Assembly: GCA_030374765.1 (NCBI GenBank)
Contig: JARGXX010000027.1
Span: 248,001-312,000, forward strand
DNA from: Agarophyton chilense
Taxonomy: Eukaryota; Rhodophyta; Florideophyceae; Gracilariales; Gracilariaceae
Direction of reading: 5' to 3'
DNA: 64,000 bases
Part shown: piece by piece, positions 45,772 through 56,799 of the stretch
Numbering within the stretch: position 1 is the first letter of the stretch
Layout of the letters: every line of letters begins with the position of its first letter
Translations under genes and position numbers: made by a program
Notes under the pieces: generated by a model
Told to the model about the DNA's origin: nothing
The model's database searches: none
Seen by the model: the letters and a program-made list of their open reading frames with translations, nothing else

Positions 45772-47199
45772 TTCGTTCAAGGAGCAGCGAGCGTGAGTTG
45801 ATAGCACGACTAAAGATGCCAAGATATTTGAATTCAAAGTGTTGGATATAAGAAGCTACACGCGCTACGCTGGTGCAGTTCAAGCATCGTCTGTGACCAG
45901 ATGTGTTTAAGTACGAGCGCCGAAGTCTGTTCTGAAGCACACCGTTTTCGCAAATCCTGGTCATCCATTCAGCATCGATTCGTGGAAAAGACACGCAAGC
46001 GCTGCACTATACGACGGGTAGTGTGCGGAGCCTGGAGCATAAGAATGTAAAAGCAGGCGCTACTGTGGCTAGCAAGCACCAAATTAGTACGAGTCGAACG
46101 CCTCGCTATCTAAACTTTTTGGTGGCCACTGAAGCAACCACCGAGATTTCTCTTGCCAACTTCCCCGTCACGATGATCGCCATGGGTTGTTCAGTTGTTC
46201 TGGCAGCGAGGGGTGGGAGGGATATCTCCGGGTTCAAAAAATAAAAAGAAACGTTAGGGTTTCTTTGTTTGGACAAAGGCATGGGTGGCAAATTCGCGCG
46301 AAATCCCCAAAGCAAAGAGGAAGCACGCCAACTGCGTTCGAGCATCCAAGTGCACATGATGCTAAAAGAAAAGTGTACCACTATCGCGCCAGTCTCGACG
46401 TGGGCTAGAGCAGTGATGACCGCGGACGGTTTCACAAACTTGGGCACGCAGGCCGCTGATTTTTCTGTCCCGAGCCGCTGCACTCTCGAGCTGTTCTCTT
46501 GTATACCGCGCGCATTATAGTAGAAGAGAAGATTTCCATGACCACTGCCGTTATTGTCGGAAGTGAACATCATTCTGGAGTAGAGACACGAATCAGGACA
46601 CGAATATTGTTCGCTTTTGTTCTTTGTACCTCTTGTCTTCACACGCTGCTGTGGGGATCAGTCTCAGTATGCACCATGTAAACTCTTCCTGCAAAGCGAA
46701 GAAAGCAGTGCGTTGGCAGGATTGAATCTCGGATGCTTTCAGCGGGGGGCGGGACTGGTACACTGTGTGGTGTTACAAACAGTGTGTGTTGCCTCGCTGA
46801 CAAGACGGCACCACTGTTCATGCCGGAACATGGCATGACGTACCCACGTGTGTGACATGTACACGCGTGCACAAAGGAAAGCGTAAGTGCCACACAGGTG
46901 TGGGAGGTGATGTGCTCTGCTGATCATTCTAGTGCATGAGCGCGCTGGCAGCATAAGCCAAATCATTGGCGCACTTGTCAGAATCCGCCCGGCTAATCCA
47001 ATTAAAGCGCGGATAGGTTAGTGTAAGCATTAGACTTACAGAAGAAGGTGAGCGTTGGAGGCACACGCGTATACGCTCGGAGTGCCACGCGCCTCTGCAG
47101 CACCGCCGCCCGCCAGCAGGCTTAGCGCGCCTTTTCACACCTGCACTCCGCCGCCGACCTTCCGCCATCACAGCGTCCTCGTCGCGTCCATCTTTCCAG
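45772..47199. other. Divergent intergenic region
   Basis: This lies between the cysteine-rich gene (-) and the RNA-binding gene (+). Short frames on both strands (for example 46106-46642 minus) lack any recognisable features. Presumed to hold both promoters. Confidence 0.45.
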
Positions 47200-47345
47200 T
47201 CTTGTTCTGCCCCACACCCTCCCCCTCTCCCTTCCACTCTCTTCCCCACTCCCCCTTGTCCCCTTCCCCTCCTTTCCCCTCCCTTCCCGTCTCCCTTCCC
47301 CTCTCCCTTGCCCCTCCCTTCCCCCTTTCTGCCCCATTTGCGCCT
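47200..47345 (+). promoter_or_regulatory. Pyrimidine tract in the promoter or 5' untranslated region of the RNA-binding gene
   Basis: Nearly pure C/T on the plus strand with repeated CCCCTCCC-like words, about 200-330 nt before the start codon of the RRM gene. Probably core promoter or leader sequence; it could also form triplex or quadruplex structures on the opposite G-rich strand (inference). Confidence 0.5.
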
Positions 47346-47534
47346 CCCTCTTCCTCTTACACCCCGTCCCCATCGTCCCTTACCCAGTCCTTTGATTTCT
47401 GCTGCGTTGCGAATCTCCATCCGTCCGTCGCTTCTTTTTTTCATCAGACCCCTCACCTTCACTTCTCATTTTCCCCAATCTCTTCATTGACGCACACATC
47501 CCGGATTTCCACGCGTCGCAAGCAATCACCTCAA

Positions 47535-49088
47535 ATGAGCGGATACTATCAAGGAATGGCGGGTAACTACCCTAACATGCCACCCAGTTCGGCCCCCCTT
47601 TCGTCCTCCCCCCCCCCAGCTAATTCTCGCCCTTCTAACGGCACCATTTCTATTTGGGCTGGCGATCTCGATGCCTACATGGATGAAAATTTCCTTCGTC
47701 AAGCTGTCACTGCAAGCGGCTGGGGTCCGGACATTACCCGCATCAAGGTTGTTCGCGACCACTACTCGGGTATGCATGCAGGCTACGGCTTCCTTGATGC
47801 TGCTTCGCCCGAAGCTGCTCAGAGAGTCATAGCCTGTGGATCTGGAATGCCTATTCCTGGCACAAACCGCTGTTGGAGACTCAATATGGGGCGAAATGCT
47901 GCCGTTAACGGCACAGCTGGCACTGAAATTAACATTTATGTCGGCAATCTTGAACCCTCAGTCACCGACTACCAGCTCATGACTGCTTTTCGTCCTCGCT
48001 ATGGATCGGTCCGTCATGCCAAAGTCGTTTGTAATGAGTATGGGCAGTCTAGAGGCTATGGATTTGTCCGCTTCGCAAACGCGCATGATGCCGAGCGAGC
48101 TGTCAACGAGATGCAGGGTTTCGAGTTCCACAGCAAACCCATTCGTCTATCCCACGCCACTGGACGGTCTCGCGCTCCTAATTCCAGGGGACCTAGTCAC
48201 CACGGCTATAACAATCACAGTAATGCCCCCCACGGGGGCACTGGTCATGCCCCACCAACTAACAAACGTCCACGTCAACTCATGGCCCCGGATGATCCTT
48301 CCAACACCACCATTTTTATTGGCGGCACAGCCCCTCATATCACCGACGAGCTATTGTGGCGCGAGTTTTCTTCTTTTGGTGAGCTCGATGGTGTTCGTGT
48401 TCCCGTCAACAAGACTGGCTTTGCGTTTGTGCGATTTAAGACTCGCGAGTCAGCCATGCGCGCCAAAGAGTCCTTGTCTGGAACTCACTTCCCGCCGCTC
48501 AATGCCCACAAGCCTATTCGCGTCGAATGGGCCTCAGAGCGAATCCCTGGAACCAAACCCCCGTCTTTGGTCAACGCCGACATGCCTGTAATGAACTATG
48601 AGCCGAGCTCCCAAACTTTCGATCCGCAGTTCTCCTCCTCTTACGCGTCGAATACTTCGGGCGCCAATAATTCTATGCAGGAAGGGTTCAATAACTTTAA
48701 CAGCATGCCCAACGGATCGTCTACCACTTCTGGTCCCAATCCTTCTGTTGCTGGTCTTTCGCAGCCGCAACCTGGTGCTGTTGAAGATAACAAAGCTTCT
48801 GGTACTGACGGAGCAGCAGTTTCTTCCATGCAGGCCACTGCTCCGGTTGCCAAGGACGGCTCCAGCCCTACTGAGAACGGAAACTCTAACGGAAGCGGAG
48901 AGGCGGAACCGCCTTCGAAGAGAGCTGCAGTCGGTCGCCCTGAATACGCCCCGATTGCTACTGAAAGCACGCCGAAAAAGGAAAACACGATAGATGTCAA
49001 ACCTGACGCTCCGTCGGGTGACTCGCCGGCCATGCAGTTCTCTTGGCTTAACTCATCTTCCACGCAGCCCACGAGTAGTCCTCAGTGA
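47535..49088 (+). CDS. RNA-binding protein with three RRM domains (RBP45/47, Nam8, TRNAU1AP type)
   Basis: The protein has 517 residues in one exon. RRM1 (about 37-120) has RNP2 ISIWAGDL and RNP1 HAGYGFLD. RRM2 (about 131-208) has INIYVGNL and SRGYGFVRF. RRM3 (about 258-333) has TIFIGGTA and TGFAFVRF. The three-RRM order with a degenerate first domain matches plant RBP45/RBP47, yeast Nam8/Ngr1 and animal TRNAU1AP/TIA1-like proteins, which act in mRNA splicing, stability or stress granules. The C-terminal 180 residues are Ser/Asn/Pro/Gln-rich and disordered. The open frame extends upstream to 47055 but has no ATG there and is composed of the pyrimidine tract, so the start at MSGYYQG is preferred. 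Confidence 0.92.
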   Translation: MSGYYQGMAGNYPNMPPSSAPLSSSPPPANSRPSNGTISIWAGDLDAYMDENFLRQAVTASGWGPDITRIKVVRDHYSGMHAGYGFLDAASPEAAQRVIACGSGMPIPGTNRCWRLNMGRNAAVNGTAGTEINIYVGNLEPSVTDYQLMTAFRPRYGSVRHAKVVCNEYGQSRGYGFVRFANAHDAERAVNEMQGFEFHSKPIRLSHATGRSRAPNSRGPSHHGYNNHSNAPHGGTGHAPPTNKRPRQLMAPDDPSNTTIFIGGTAPHITDELLWREFSSFGELDGVRVPVNKTGFAFVRFKTRESAMRAKESLSGTHFPPLNAHKPIRVEWASERIPGTKPPSLVNADMPVMNYEPSSQTFDPQFSSSYASNTSGANNSMQEGFNNFNSMPNGSSTTSGPNPSVAGLSQPQPGAVEDNKASGTDGAAVSSMQATAPVAKDGSSPTENGNSNGSGEAEPPSKRAAVGRPEYAPIATESTPKKENTIDVKPDAPSGDSPAMQFSWLNSSSTQPTSSPQ

Positions 49089-50039
49089 TTATATGATTCT
49101 ATTTTGCACAGGTCAGAGTGTGACCTTAATTGTTCAATGCTGTGATTGGCAAATATCTGCTTCTCGATGTTATTCTTTGATAAGCCATCAATGGCATTAT
49201 ACGATCTAAAGCCGCTGTCCAACGATCGCAAGGGAAATGTAGCAGCATTTCCTCTGCTCTATGGCGTATACGGATCTACCACACGTTCTTATTTCCAGAG
49301 AAGTATTTCATGGAGTTACTCCATCCTCGTTAAGGTTGAGGGCAGGGCGATCTCACTAAAACGTGATCTGCTCGTCTTGTGTTTCACACCGTCGTTGTTG
49401 CATATTCGGAGACTACTCTGTACAGACCTTTGTGTACGGAAAGTATTTATAGATGGCTCGTTCTACACAAAATGCTAAACCGTTGTATCAGTTTAATCGC
49501 TTTGTGAAGTTCTTGCATAAAGTTTTATTGGTCTCTCGTGCCGTACTGTCTGTGCTCTGATAGCAGTTGAAATGGGCTGATGCGATTTGCGTAATGTACA
49601 AAAGAGTATACATCCCACTCACCTTAAGATCGATGAGTTTGAGATTAAATATCAGCACGGGCAAACTCCATGCAATCCGTAAAGATCTAAATACCGTGCC
49701 ATGAGCCGAAAAACAGATGGAGAATGCCTTAGTAGGAGTGCTGACCTGACCACGCTAGATACGCAGAAGCGCCTCAGAAGGGCCTCTTCCCAAACCGATG
49801 GTATTGGATGCCCATGCCCGCCTGACAGATGAAGTCCGATTTTCTCATCCACGCCAAGGGCCGTCTTGGGCAACCAGAGGGATGGGGATTTTCAAGCGGG
49901 AAACACCAGGGCGTGAGGTGACATTGAATTGGATTCGTATCTAACTCTTGACCAGATAAACACTGGGAAATATGTACAGAATATTGTGGAACAAGCAAAG
50001 AAACTGAGGCTGTTGTACAAGGCAGACACGACGCAAAGA
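49089..50039. other. Convergent intergenic region
   Basis: This lies between the 3' ends of the RRM gene (+) and the hydrolase gene (-). No supported gene is seen. Confidence 0.45.
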
Positions 50040-51158
50040 CTATAGTCGGGAATGTACACTCAAGTGTGGGTGTGATCTATGGGTTGATTTGGTGTTGATT
50101 CGACTCGGGCTGTTGTAGCATTTCGCCCCTCTGGATGTCGCGTGAAAAGATCGGTCTTGCGATTCGGCGGACTTGATCGTGGTGGATTCGACGTCAAATT
50201 TGTACGGTGGCACTCGATCTGGATGAAAGTATTGTTGTTCACAAGAGTGCGTTGGAGTGGGAGAGAGTGGTATGAGCTTGAGTTCATCTAAAAAGGTAAG
50301 ATATCGACCGAAGACAAGTGAAGAGAAATCTTCAACCACGTTGTTGTGCCTGGCGTTGGGAACCCAAAGTGGATTGACGGCACAGCCATTACGATTAAGC
50401 TTTCTGAACAATTTCTCTCCGTGTAGCTTTGGGACGATGTCGTCAATATCACCATGTACTACGAGGACAGGGCATTGGATTTTGGCAGCTCTATCAATGT
50501 TTGGGAAGGTATCGATAAAAGGCAAGGTGATGTTGAGTCGCTTGAGCGGAACACGCACGGCAGACGCGATGGGAGCAATGAGAACAAGACCGCGTATGGG
50601 TCTGTTGATGGCACAGTATACAGCAGGACCACTGCCGATGCTTCGTCCAAACACAAGGATGTTATCGGGCGCAACGGCACAAGTGTCGGTAAGAAAAGTG
50701 TGGACTGCCATGATATCAGCACAAATTGCCTTCTCAGAGGGCTCGGCGCGTTTGCGCTCACGTTCCGAAAGCGAAGGCACCACGCGCTGGCCAGCTCGTG
50801 GAGCGTTATGTTGAAAGAGTTTACGGGTTGGGCGCTCAGACAGACCGTATCCGGAATATTCAAATGCGACGACGTCAACGTTTAGCGTACGGGATATCAT
50901 GTGGGCGTGCACAATACTGTCGCCGAGATCTTCAGCGTTGGTGTGGGCGTAGATGACGACGTATTGAGAACGCGGGTGACGAATGAAGGCGCAAGGGATG
51001 CGAAAGTTTAACGAGGTTTGGAGCCAGAATAAGTCGGTGGAATGCACAGTTGGAAGGCCGTCGTCATCGGGAACGACGTATTTAATGCGGCCTTGTGTGC
51101 ATTGATAGGAGCAAACTTGAGGGGGGCGGAAGACGAGATGTGAGTAGAGCTGCCCCAT
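50040..51158 (-). CDS. Alpha/beta hydrolase, ABHD17 (FAM108)-like
   Basis: This is a serine hydrolase; the nearest family I recognise removes palmitoyl groups from membrane proteins. It has 372 residues and one exon. The fold marks are VVIYAHTNAEDLGD (oxyanion region, about 67-80), the nucleophile loop FGRSIGSG (Ser173), the acid in VVHGDIDDIVP (Asp239) and the catalytic His in NARHNN (His271). A strongly basic insert (about 112-145) interrupts the usual cap region. The C-terminal 80 residues are disordered and Ser/His/Arg-rich. Some family members have a Cys cluster at the N-terminus for lipidation; here only Cys16 and Cys20 are present. Substrate specificity is therefore uncertain. Confidence 0.85.
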   Translation of the reverse strand: MGQLYSHLVFRPPQVCSYQCTQGRIKYVVPDDDGLPTVHSTDLFWLQTSLNFRIPCAFIRHPRSQYVVIYAHTNAEDLGDSIVHAHMISRTLNVDVVAFEYSGYGLSERPTRKLFQHNAPRAGQRVVPSLSERERKRAEPSEKAICADIMAVHTFLTDTCAVAPDNILVFGRSIGSGPAVYCAINRPIRGLVLIAPIASAVRVPLKRLNITLPFIDTFPNIDRAAKIQCPVLVVHGDIDDIVPKLHGEKLFRKLNRNGCAVNPLWVPNARHNNVVEDFSSLVFGRYLTFLDELKLIPLSPTPTHSCEQQYFHPDRVPPYKFDVESTTIKSAESQDRSFHATSRGAKCYNSPSRINTKSTHRSHPHLSVHSRL

Positions 51159-52440
51159 GATGGGGTGTGTGGAAGACGGAGGATGAGAGGCGGTGGGGTG
51201 AACGCGAAGGCACGGTGGTGTGTGGGGGCGGGACAGAGCGGAGAAGCGGGGGGAGCGGAGTGAGAGCGGAATTTTATTGGGATGGGGATGTGAAGCACGA
51301 TTCCGGGGCGGGGGTTCGCAATCTAGCCACGAGTGGCGAGAGGGTAAGGGTACGCGAGAGTGCTTGGCAAGAAGTGGTTTAGGTTGTACGAAGGAAGGGT
51401 AAGGGTTACCGTTATCCCGAATCTAGCCTCTAGTAGAGTGCGATGAAAAAAAACGCTGAGGCGGTAGGTGGAACGAGTGAGTGGATGGACCAAGTTGCGT
51501 GGACGACACCAGCTGACCGAGACACTTACGTCACTTGCACGCGCTGTGCGCGTGTCGGGGGGGCCAAAGGTTACGCCAACATTGGCTAGACAAAAGAGAG
51601 CGCACGCGTGCGGCGGGATGGGCTTTCGGCAGTGGCGGGGATGATGGCTTGGGGTCGTCGATCGATCTCGACGCGCGCGAGCTGACGACGAGAGCGGCGG
51701 CGAGCGCGCGGAGATGCACGGAGAAAGATGGAGGCGATTGGGCTGTGGGCTAAGATGTCAAGCGGAGCGGGGGGCGGGGGGGGGGGGGGGGTGGGGAGGG
51801 GCGCATTAGATGGTGACGGGGGGGCGGTTAGGCCGACGAGTGGTGGAACGAAAACAAATAAAACTATGTAATGCATCATTAGTGGCGCATGTTGGATCGC
51901 GGTGTTGGTGTTTTGGCGCGCGCCACTGGTGGAACTGTTGTTCGTTGCCGGTGGCGCATTTGCGTGCCGTCGGCAGCCTACATATTTAGCTTTCTCTTCG
52001 CCCCTACAGAAACTGAATGGAAACACAGATGCGGTCCGTCCCTCCTTTCGCGCTCTTTCTTCGCACGCGGAAACCTTCACCCCTGCCCGTCTTCGACTCT
52101 CTCTTCGCTGTTTCCACTGCGTTGTTCTGCCTTTCCAGCGTGCTCTTGGGCGTCCACGACTCGTCGCTTCTTCCCGTTCTCTTGTTTGTCCATTTAATCC
52201 GCTCGCGAGACTTGCACATGTTACAAACAAAACCCGTTACCCATCGTATCTCGATTGCTTTCCTCTCCACTCCTTCTACTCCCGAAATACCTGCACTACA
52301 TCATCAAAATCCACATTCATTGCCTCTACCTTTTCCCACGTGGGTATTATTCCTTTTTTCTTCTCAACTACTGTCACCATTGTTGCAGTTCCTGCTGCTG
52401 TATTCTTTGTTCTCTTGCCATTCAGTAATGCTTCCAGTAC
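51159..52440. other. Gene-poor region upstream of the hydrolase gene
   Basis: The first 300 bp are purine-rich and probably promoter. A poly-G run of 16 lies at 51776-51791. Overlapping plus-strand frames at 51.9-52.6 kb have no recognisable domain and a composition unlike the other genes, so no gene is called. Confidence 0.4.
51776..51791. repeat. Poly-G run
   Basis: Sixteen consecutive G within a wider G-rich tract (about 51762-51800). Prone to length variation and to G-quadruplex formation. Confidence 0.9.
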
Positions 52441-52449
52441 AGGGGGGTG

Positions 52450-53330
52450 CACAATTCGTCCCTATATACCCGTCGTTAAGGGAGCATCTGTCTTATCGAA
52501 CGCTAAGACGCATCCAACCCCTCTGAATTCTCCACTCAACCACCTGTCATCAGTTGAACCCGACATACTGTTTTCATCCTTTCTTTCAAAATGGAGCACT
52601 GCTCTTATTGGAGCACCAACCATTACTACCAGTTTGAACCACAAACATATTGTCACTGGTTGCTGATATTTCCAAGCGTGATTTGTCCTCCCTTTCCTTC
52701 CATTTTTTCAAGTACACTTCTGAGATGTGCATCTCCTCTTCAATCGATTGGACAATATTCCACAACACCAAAGAACCATCATCTTTCTCAAGAAAAAGAA
52801 TCGCACCATTCATCATCTGCCACGGATTTCACGAGCTTGCAAGGGAACAAACTACAGAACATCTTGTCTAGATCACAGTTTTGGTCCACAGCCGTAACTT
52901 TCTTCTCCCGAGTTCCTATTTTTTTGAGATATGATGTTGCCACTCCTACCCGAATGCAACTAGTTTTTGTACCAATGTTTTACCGAATAAATAGCTCAAT
53001 ATCTGTTAGAGACATCACTCGATATCAGAAACGCTGCCTTTAGTGTCTATACGACCACTGGCATCATGTGAAGCCAAAATTACAACATCGATATTTTTTT
53101 AAACTTTGTCAATTTTCTTAAAGTTTTGTGCCTCTACGTTGTCAACTCTCTCTTCTATTCTCACATCAACCCCAATGATCACGAACGATCGTCCACAACC
53201 TGTAAACAACATCATCTTAAAACTATTCTTTCATAATTTATCAAATATGTAATCATCTATAGATCACCGACGTATAGTAGGAAACAGAGCAAACAACCGC
53301 TCACGTCTCGTCACATCAAAAAGAGTCTGT
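52450..53330 (-). pseudogene. Decayed coding region of unknown family
   Basis: On the minus strand several stretches have clear protein-like composition, for example RSFVIIGVDVRIEERVDN, IDVVILASHDASGRIDTK and LFLEKDDGSLVLWNIVQS. They are not in one frame and the region is broken in several places. I do not recognise the family. It could be a host pseudogene or the remains of a virus-like or mobile element, and is treated as a fossil. It lies in an AT-richer stretch with LTR remains directly to the right. Confidence 0.4.
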
Positions 53331-53589
53331 AAATGATTCTTTGGCATGCACTCGAAAAAAAAGGTTCTGCAAAAAGTGTCACCATGATGCTGTTACTACT
53401 AACAATATTTCGAAAAATGAAAAGACGCCTGATTTCACAGATAACGATATCAGTCACACAGTCATTCAGTTGAGCCCTTCTTCTGTGACAAAAAATGACA
53501 CGCAGGGCAGCTTTTTTGTGATGTTCCCTAGACAAAATGAAAAAATGTATTATGGTGTCTGAATGCATCAATAAAATGTAACAGAACCT

Positions 53590-54512
53590 TGTAAAGCAAC
53601 GCCCAGTTAGGGGATACTTGAAGATGCAACTCATAGAATGAGGATTGAACCCTCCGAGGGTTATGACTGTGATCCCCTCTAAGATGTGCTGAGGTGGCAC
53701 TGTTTTCTGGTTAGAGTTCGCCTATGAAGTGACAATTCGGATGGCCCATGGTTAGATTGGCCCCGTGATACACGTGGCTTAATTTTGGCACCGATTTTCG
53801 GATATTTGTTAGAACGTTGGACTTTTGGGCCCTGACAGTGGGATCTCCACGTGTATGGCCCTGAGCAGGTGTGCACTGCTGTAATTAGTAGAGTTTAGTT
53901 AGCGGGCCCTACTTAGGGAGACGAGATCCCACAGTCCGAAGCTCAGAGTAAATGGGAACCAAGGTTGGTCTTCCATACCTTTAGAGGTTCTTCGTCGCCA
54001 TCGTTTCGGCCTTACAACCCGGAACGGGCTCTGGTTAGCAACGCCTGCGTAGGGACACGACTCCACTTGGAGAGTGCCCACGTTTGGGTTCCGTGCAACC
54101 ACTCCCTTGGGACCGCTCAGACGACCTGCGTGCACGATACCCCGTGGGGGTTCTGCTTACTTGTTGCGTGCTTTTTGTGTTTCCTTTCGAGGACAGGTTT
54201 TCGCCCCTGTATTGGGTTTCTTTTGTTGTTTCGCCCCTTTTCTGGTTCTCGGGTCCGGTGCCTGTTAGTGCCCGACCCTCGCCCCGTTTTTCCTCTTCGC
54301 CGGATTTTCCCCCATTCTTTGGGATACCCATACCCATTCCCGATCCAACGGTTTCTACCCCTCACCTCCGTCGGTACTGCCGGAATCCCCCGTGGGAGTT
54401 ACACCCCACACTACGGGTGGAACGGAGGGCTCTGTCTCTGAGTCTGCCTCCCCCAGGGAGCAAGGCTTCGAACACCTTGAGAGCACTTCCCGTCGCCGGG
54501 TTTTGCTCCACA
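53590..54512 (+). repeat. Solo LTR related to family A, with 5-bp target duplication
   Basis: This 923-bp LTR starts TGTAAAGCAACG and ends GCTCCACA. It is flanked by AACCT on both sides (53585-53589 and 54513-54517). The start resembles that of the 55786 LTR (TGAAGAGCAACG) and the general layout follows the family A LTR. Two CACGTG motifs are at 53771 and 53848. It is a solo LTR, left by recombination between two LTRs of one element. Confidence 0.75.
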
Positions 54513-54712
54513 AACCTGTTAAATATTTTACACGACAATTGGTTCACTTCTAAGCCTCTTTCCTTAAGGTTTGGTCTTGTATATGTTTGATGTAGCTCAC
54601 CTAAAAACATAGTTTGATCTGCTAACCATCAGATAAAAAAACATGCTTAACGCAAACATGAGAAGGTGCAAATTTAAAGCATTATGGTTTTACTGTGTTA
54701 ATGTCATGCAAA

Positions 54713-55336
54713 GTATAATATTCGATCTGACAGAGAGCGCGTACACCTACGGCAGTGTCTGGAGACTGGCGAACGGCAGACTGCGGCTTAGGAGAAGGTG
54801 TGGTAGAGCACAACAATAGCGGGAAAGAATGGAGGTTGTAAGGCCAAACTCGCCAATGATGGTGGTGGGTACTATTGAAATTACTACTAAGTGTTGTATC
54901 TCGTCTGGATCTTTGCTTAAGTAATCCTGAACAAAGAACAAATCAGCTATGAACCCGTTTGTGATCTCTTTTTCTTTTTAGTAGGCGGTCTCTCTGTGAT
55001 TCAAGTACAGTGCACATGGGTTAGCGCTGCGCATGAGAATATCTCGATATAAACTTGGTTAGAGGATTAACCCCTCTACAGTACAGAACTATGGTTGCCA
55101 CGTGGCTACCCACTACAGTATATGCGCCGTTGCTAGTCCGGTATTTTCCTGCTAAGAGTCAAATCGGATGCGCCGTAGCAGACAAAGATCTCACATGTAA
55201 CAAACCACACCACGGGCTAATTGCCGGGTACAGCTTCATAGCTTCATCCTAGCTGGAGAGATCACTTATGAATATCATCATACTTAGACAAAACAATATT
55301 GCATCGGCATTCGGACAGTGTAGAATTCTCTACTCA
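54713..55336 (+). repeat. Decayed solo LTR related to element B
   Basis: The sequence follows the element B LTR (read as at 12701-13367) over most of its length: GACAGAGAGCGCG near the start, a GTGGTAGAGC block, ACTCGCCA, a CCACGTGGC block near 55098, and GTAGAATTCTCTAC at the end. Identity is much lower than between the B LTRs, so it is old. No target duplication could be found and the ends are approximate. Confidence 0.55.
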
Positions 55337-55780
55337 AAAATTCAAAAAAATGGTTACTTTGGTCAAAGGGCACATATGATAAGTATATTGAATCTTGGCA
55401 TCCTGGTAATATCAATTTACGCTACCAATTAGAACATCTACGGCAGTTTATCGTTTTTTCGTGGCTCTGAAAAAACTTAAAAATCAGAATATTGCATAAA
55501 CTCATGCGTTTCTGAGTTTGTAAAAGCCAAAAATGACCATCTGTCGTACAATCACCTCTGGGGTATGCTAATGTCTTGTATCGGGAGCGAGGTGTCGCTC
55601 AACCGTAAAGAGCGTGCTGATGCTTAACCGTAGGGAACGTGGTGACGCTCAACCTTAGAAGGTAGACGTGATAAGCCTCGATGGTAACAGGACACTATGA
55701 AAACCTGCACTGGAAAACGACGGAGCAACTAGCCTATACTGTGTAGGTGAACGATAGTCGGCATCGACTCAGGGTTAAAC
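55337..55780. repeat. Spacer between solo LTRs with a triple short repeat
   Basis: No gene is seen. At about 55582-55661 three units of 26-27 bp follow each other, each containing a GAGCG-loop-CGCTC type inverted repeat (perfect in the first, decayed in the others) and then a CAACCGTA-like word. Confidence 0.5.
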
Positions 55781-55785
55781 CTATG

Positions 55786-56650
55786 TGAAGAGCAACGTCC
55801 TCCAGGGAGGTTTTTGGGGACTTAAGTTTTTTCCGGAGCCTCCGGCGTGCAACCTCGTTATGAGTAGGAGTAATCCGTTTTCACGGCGACACCCGGAACG
55901 CCGGTGATGCACCGGCGGGACCGGGTGCCATACACGTGGCCGCAGCGCCCGCGCGACACGTGGCCGCCAGATTGGCCCCTTTTGTTAGGCGGACATTTAG
56001 CTATTTAGGATAGCCTTTATTTATTGTATTCTACGGTGACTACAGTACTTAGGCCGCCGGTCTTGCGGCCGTCGGTCCAGTAAAGTCTCCCCAACAAGGG
56101 TGATCTTGGTGTTCCAGATCTTGGCTCTGGGTCGAACCGCCTGCGCGGATATACAACTCCTTACGGAGGGATTTCCCGTGGTGCACGGCTTCCCAACCCC
56201 CTTGGACGTTCAAGCAGCCTCCGTGTGTTGGGTATCTATTCCCACTTTCGTGGTTCCGCCCGTGTATACGGTTTGCTACACCCGGCAGTGCCGGCTATTC
56301 CCGAGTCTTCTCTTGCGACTCGTGGTCAACCTCGCCCTCTTGCCTCCGTTCCCATTTTCCTCCCCTTTTCCTCCCCTTCATTGGGCAATTCCCGCTCTTG
56401 CGGCTCGCACTGACACCTGTCGTGCTCGCCACTTTCGTGGGTCTTGCCTCCTCAGAAGATACGCAAGCACCGCTCCAGCGGATATTCTCGGCTTCTTTCA
56501 GCCTCCCTGCGCCCGTCGCGACGGTTCGGCTCCGGCTTACACCCGGCATTGCGCGCCGATCCCTGGGAGGGCTCTATCGCACCGGTTACCTCGTGAGAGG
56601 AAGATCCGGACGTCTTCGTAGGTTTTCCTCCTTGGGGGCATTGTCCTACA
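55786..56650 (+). repeat. Solo LTR of a family A relative, with perfect target duplication
   Basis: This 865-bp LTR runs from TGAAGAGCAACG to TTGTCCTACA, flanked on both sides by CTATG (55781-55785 and 56651-56655). The first 50 bp align with the family A LTR start and the last 60 bp with its end (GAGAGGAAGATCC then CATCTTCG-like and CCTACA). Two CACGTG motifs are at 55933 and 55957. The middle is diverged, so it is a sister lineage and not a recent copy. Confidence 0.8.
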
Positions 56651-56799
56651 CTATGTGGTAGTTGAGAAAGAGTGAACCAAAATGTATAATTGTGACCCAA
56701 GTGGTGCCTGTTTTTAGCAGATTAGGATGGGGGAGGTGCAGTTCCCTATATGCAGTGGAATGCACTCTCCAGATCCCCTGGGAGGCGCAAGCAAGGCAC

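Noticed and set aside
46106-46642. Minus-strand frame of 178 codons
   Set aside because: No recognisable motifs and low coding character; lies in a presumed divergent promoter.
47055-47534. In-frame N-terminal extension of the RRM protein
   Set aside because: No ATG in the extension, and its composition reflects the pyrimidine tract; the start at 47535 is better.
51902-52666. Long plus-strand frame overlapping other frames
   Set aside because: No domain, biased composition, and it overlaps the minus-strand fossil; probably a chance opening.
53630-53720. T-arm-like sequence on the minus strand (GAGGGTTCAATCCTC)
   Set aside because: The upstream part does not fold as a tRNA, and the place lies inside a solo LTR.
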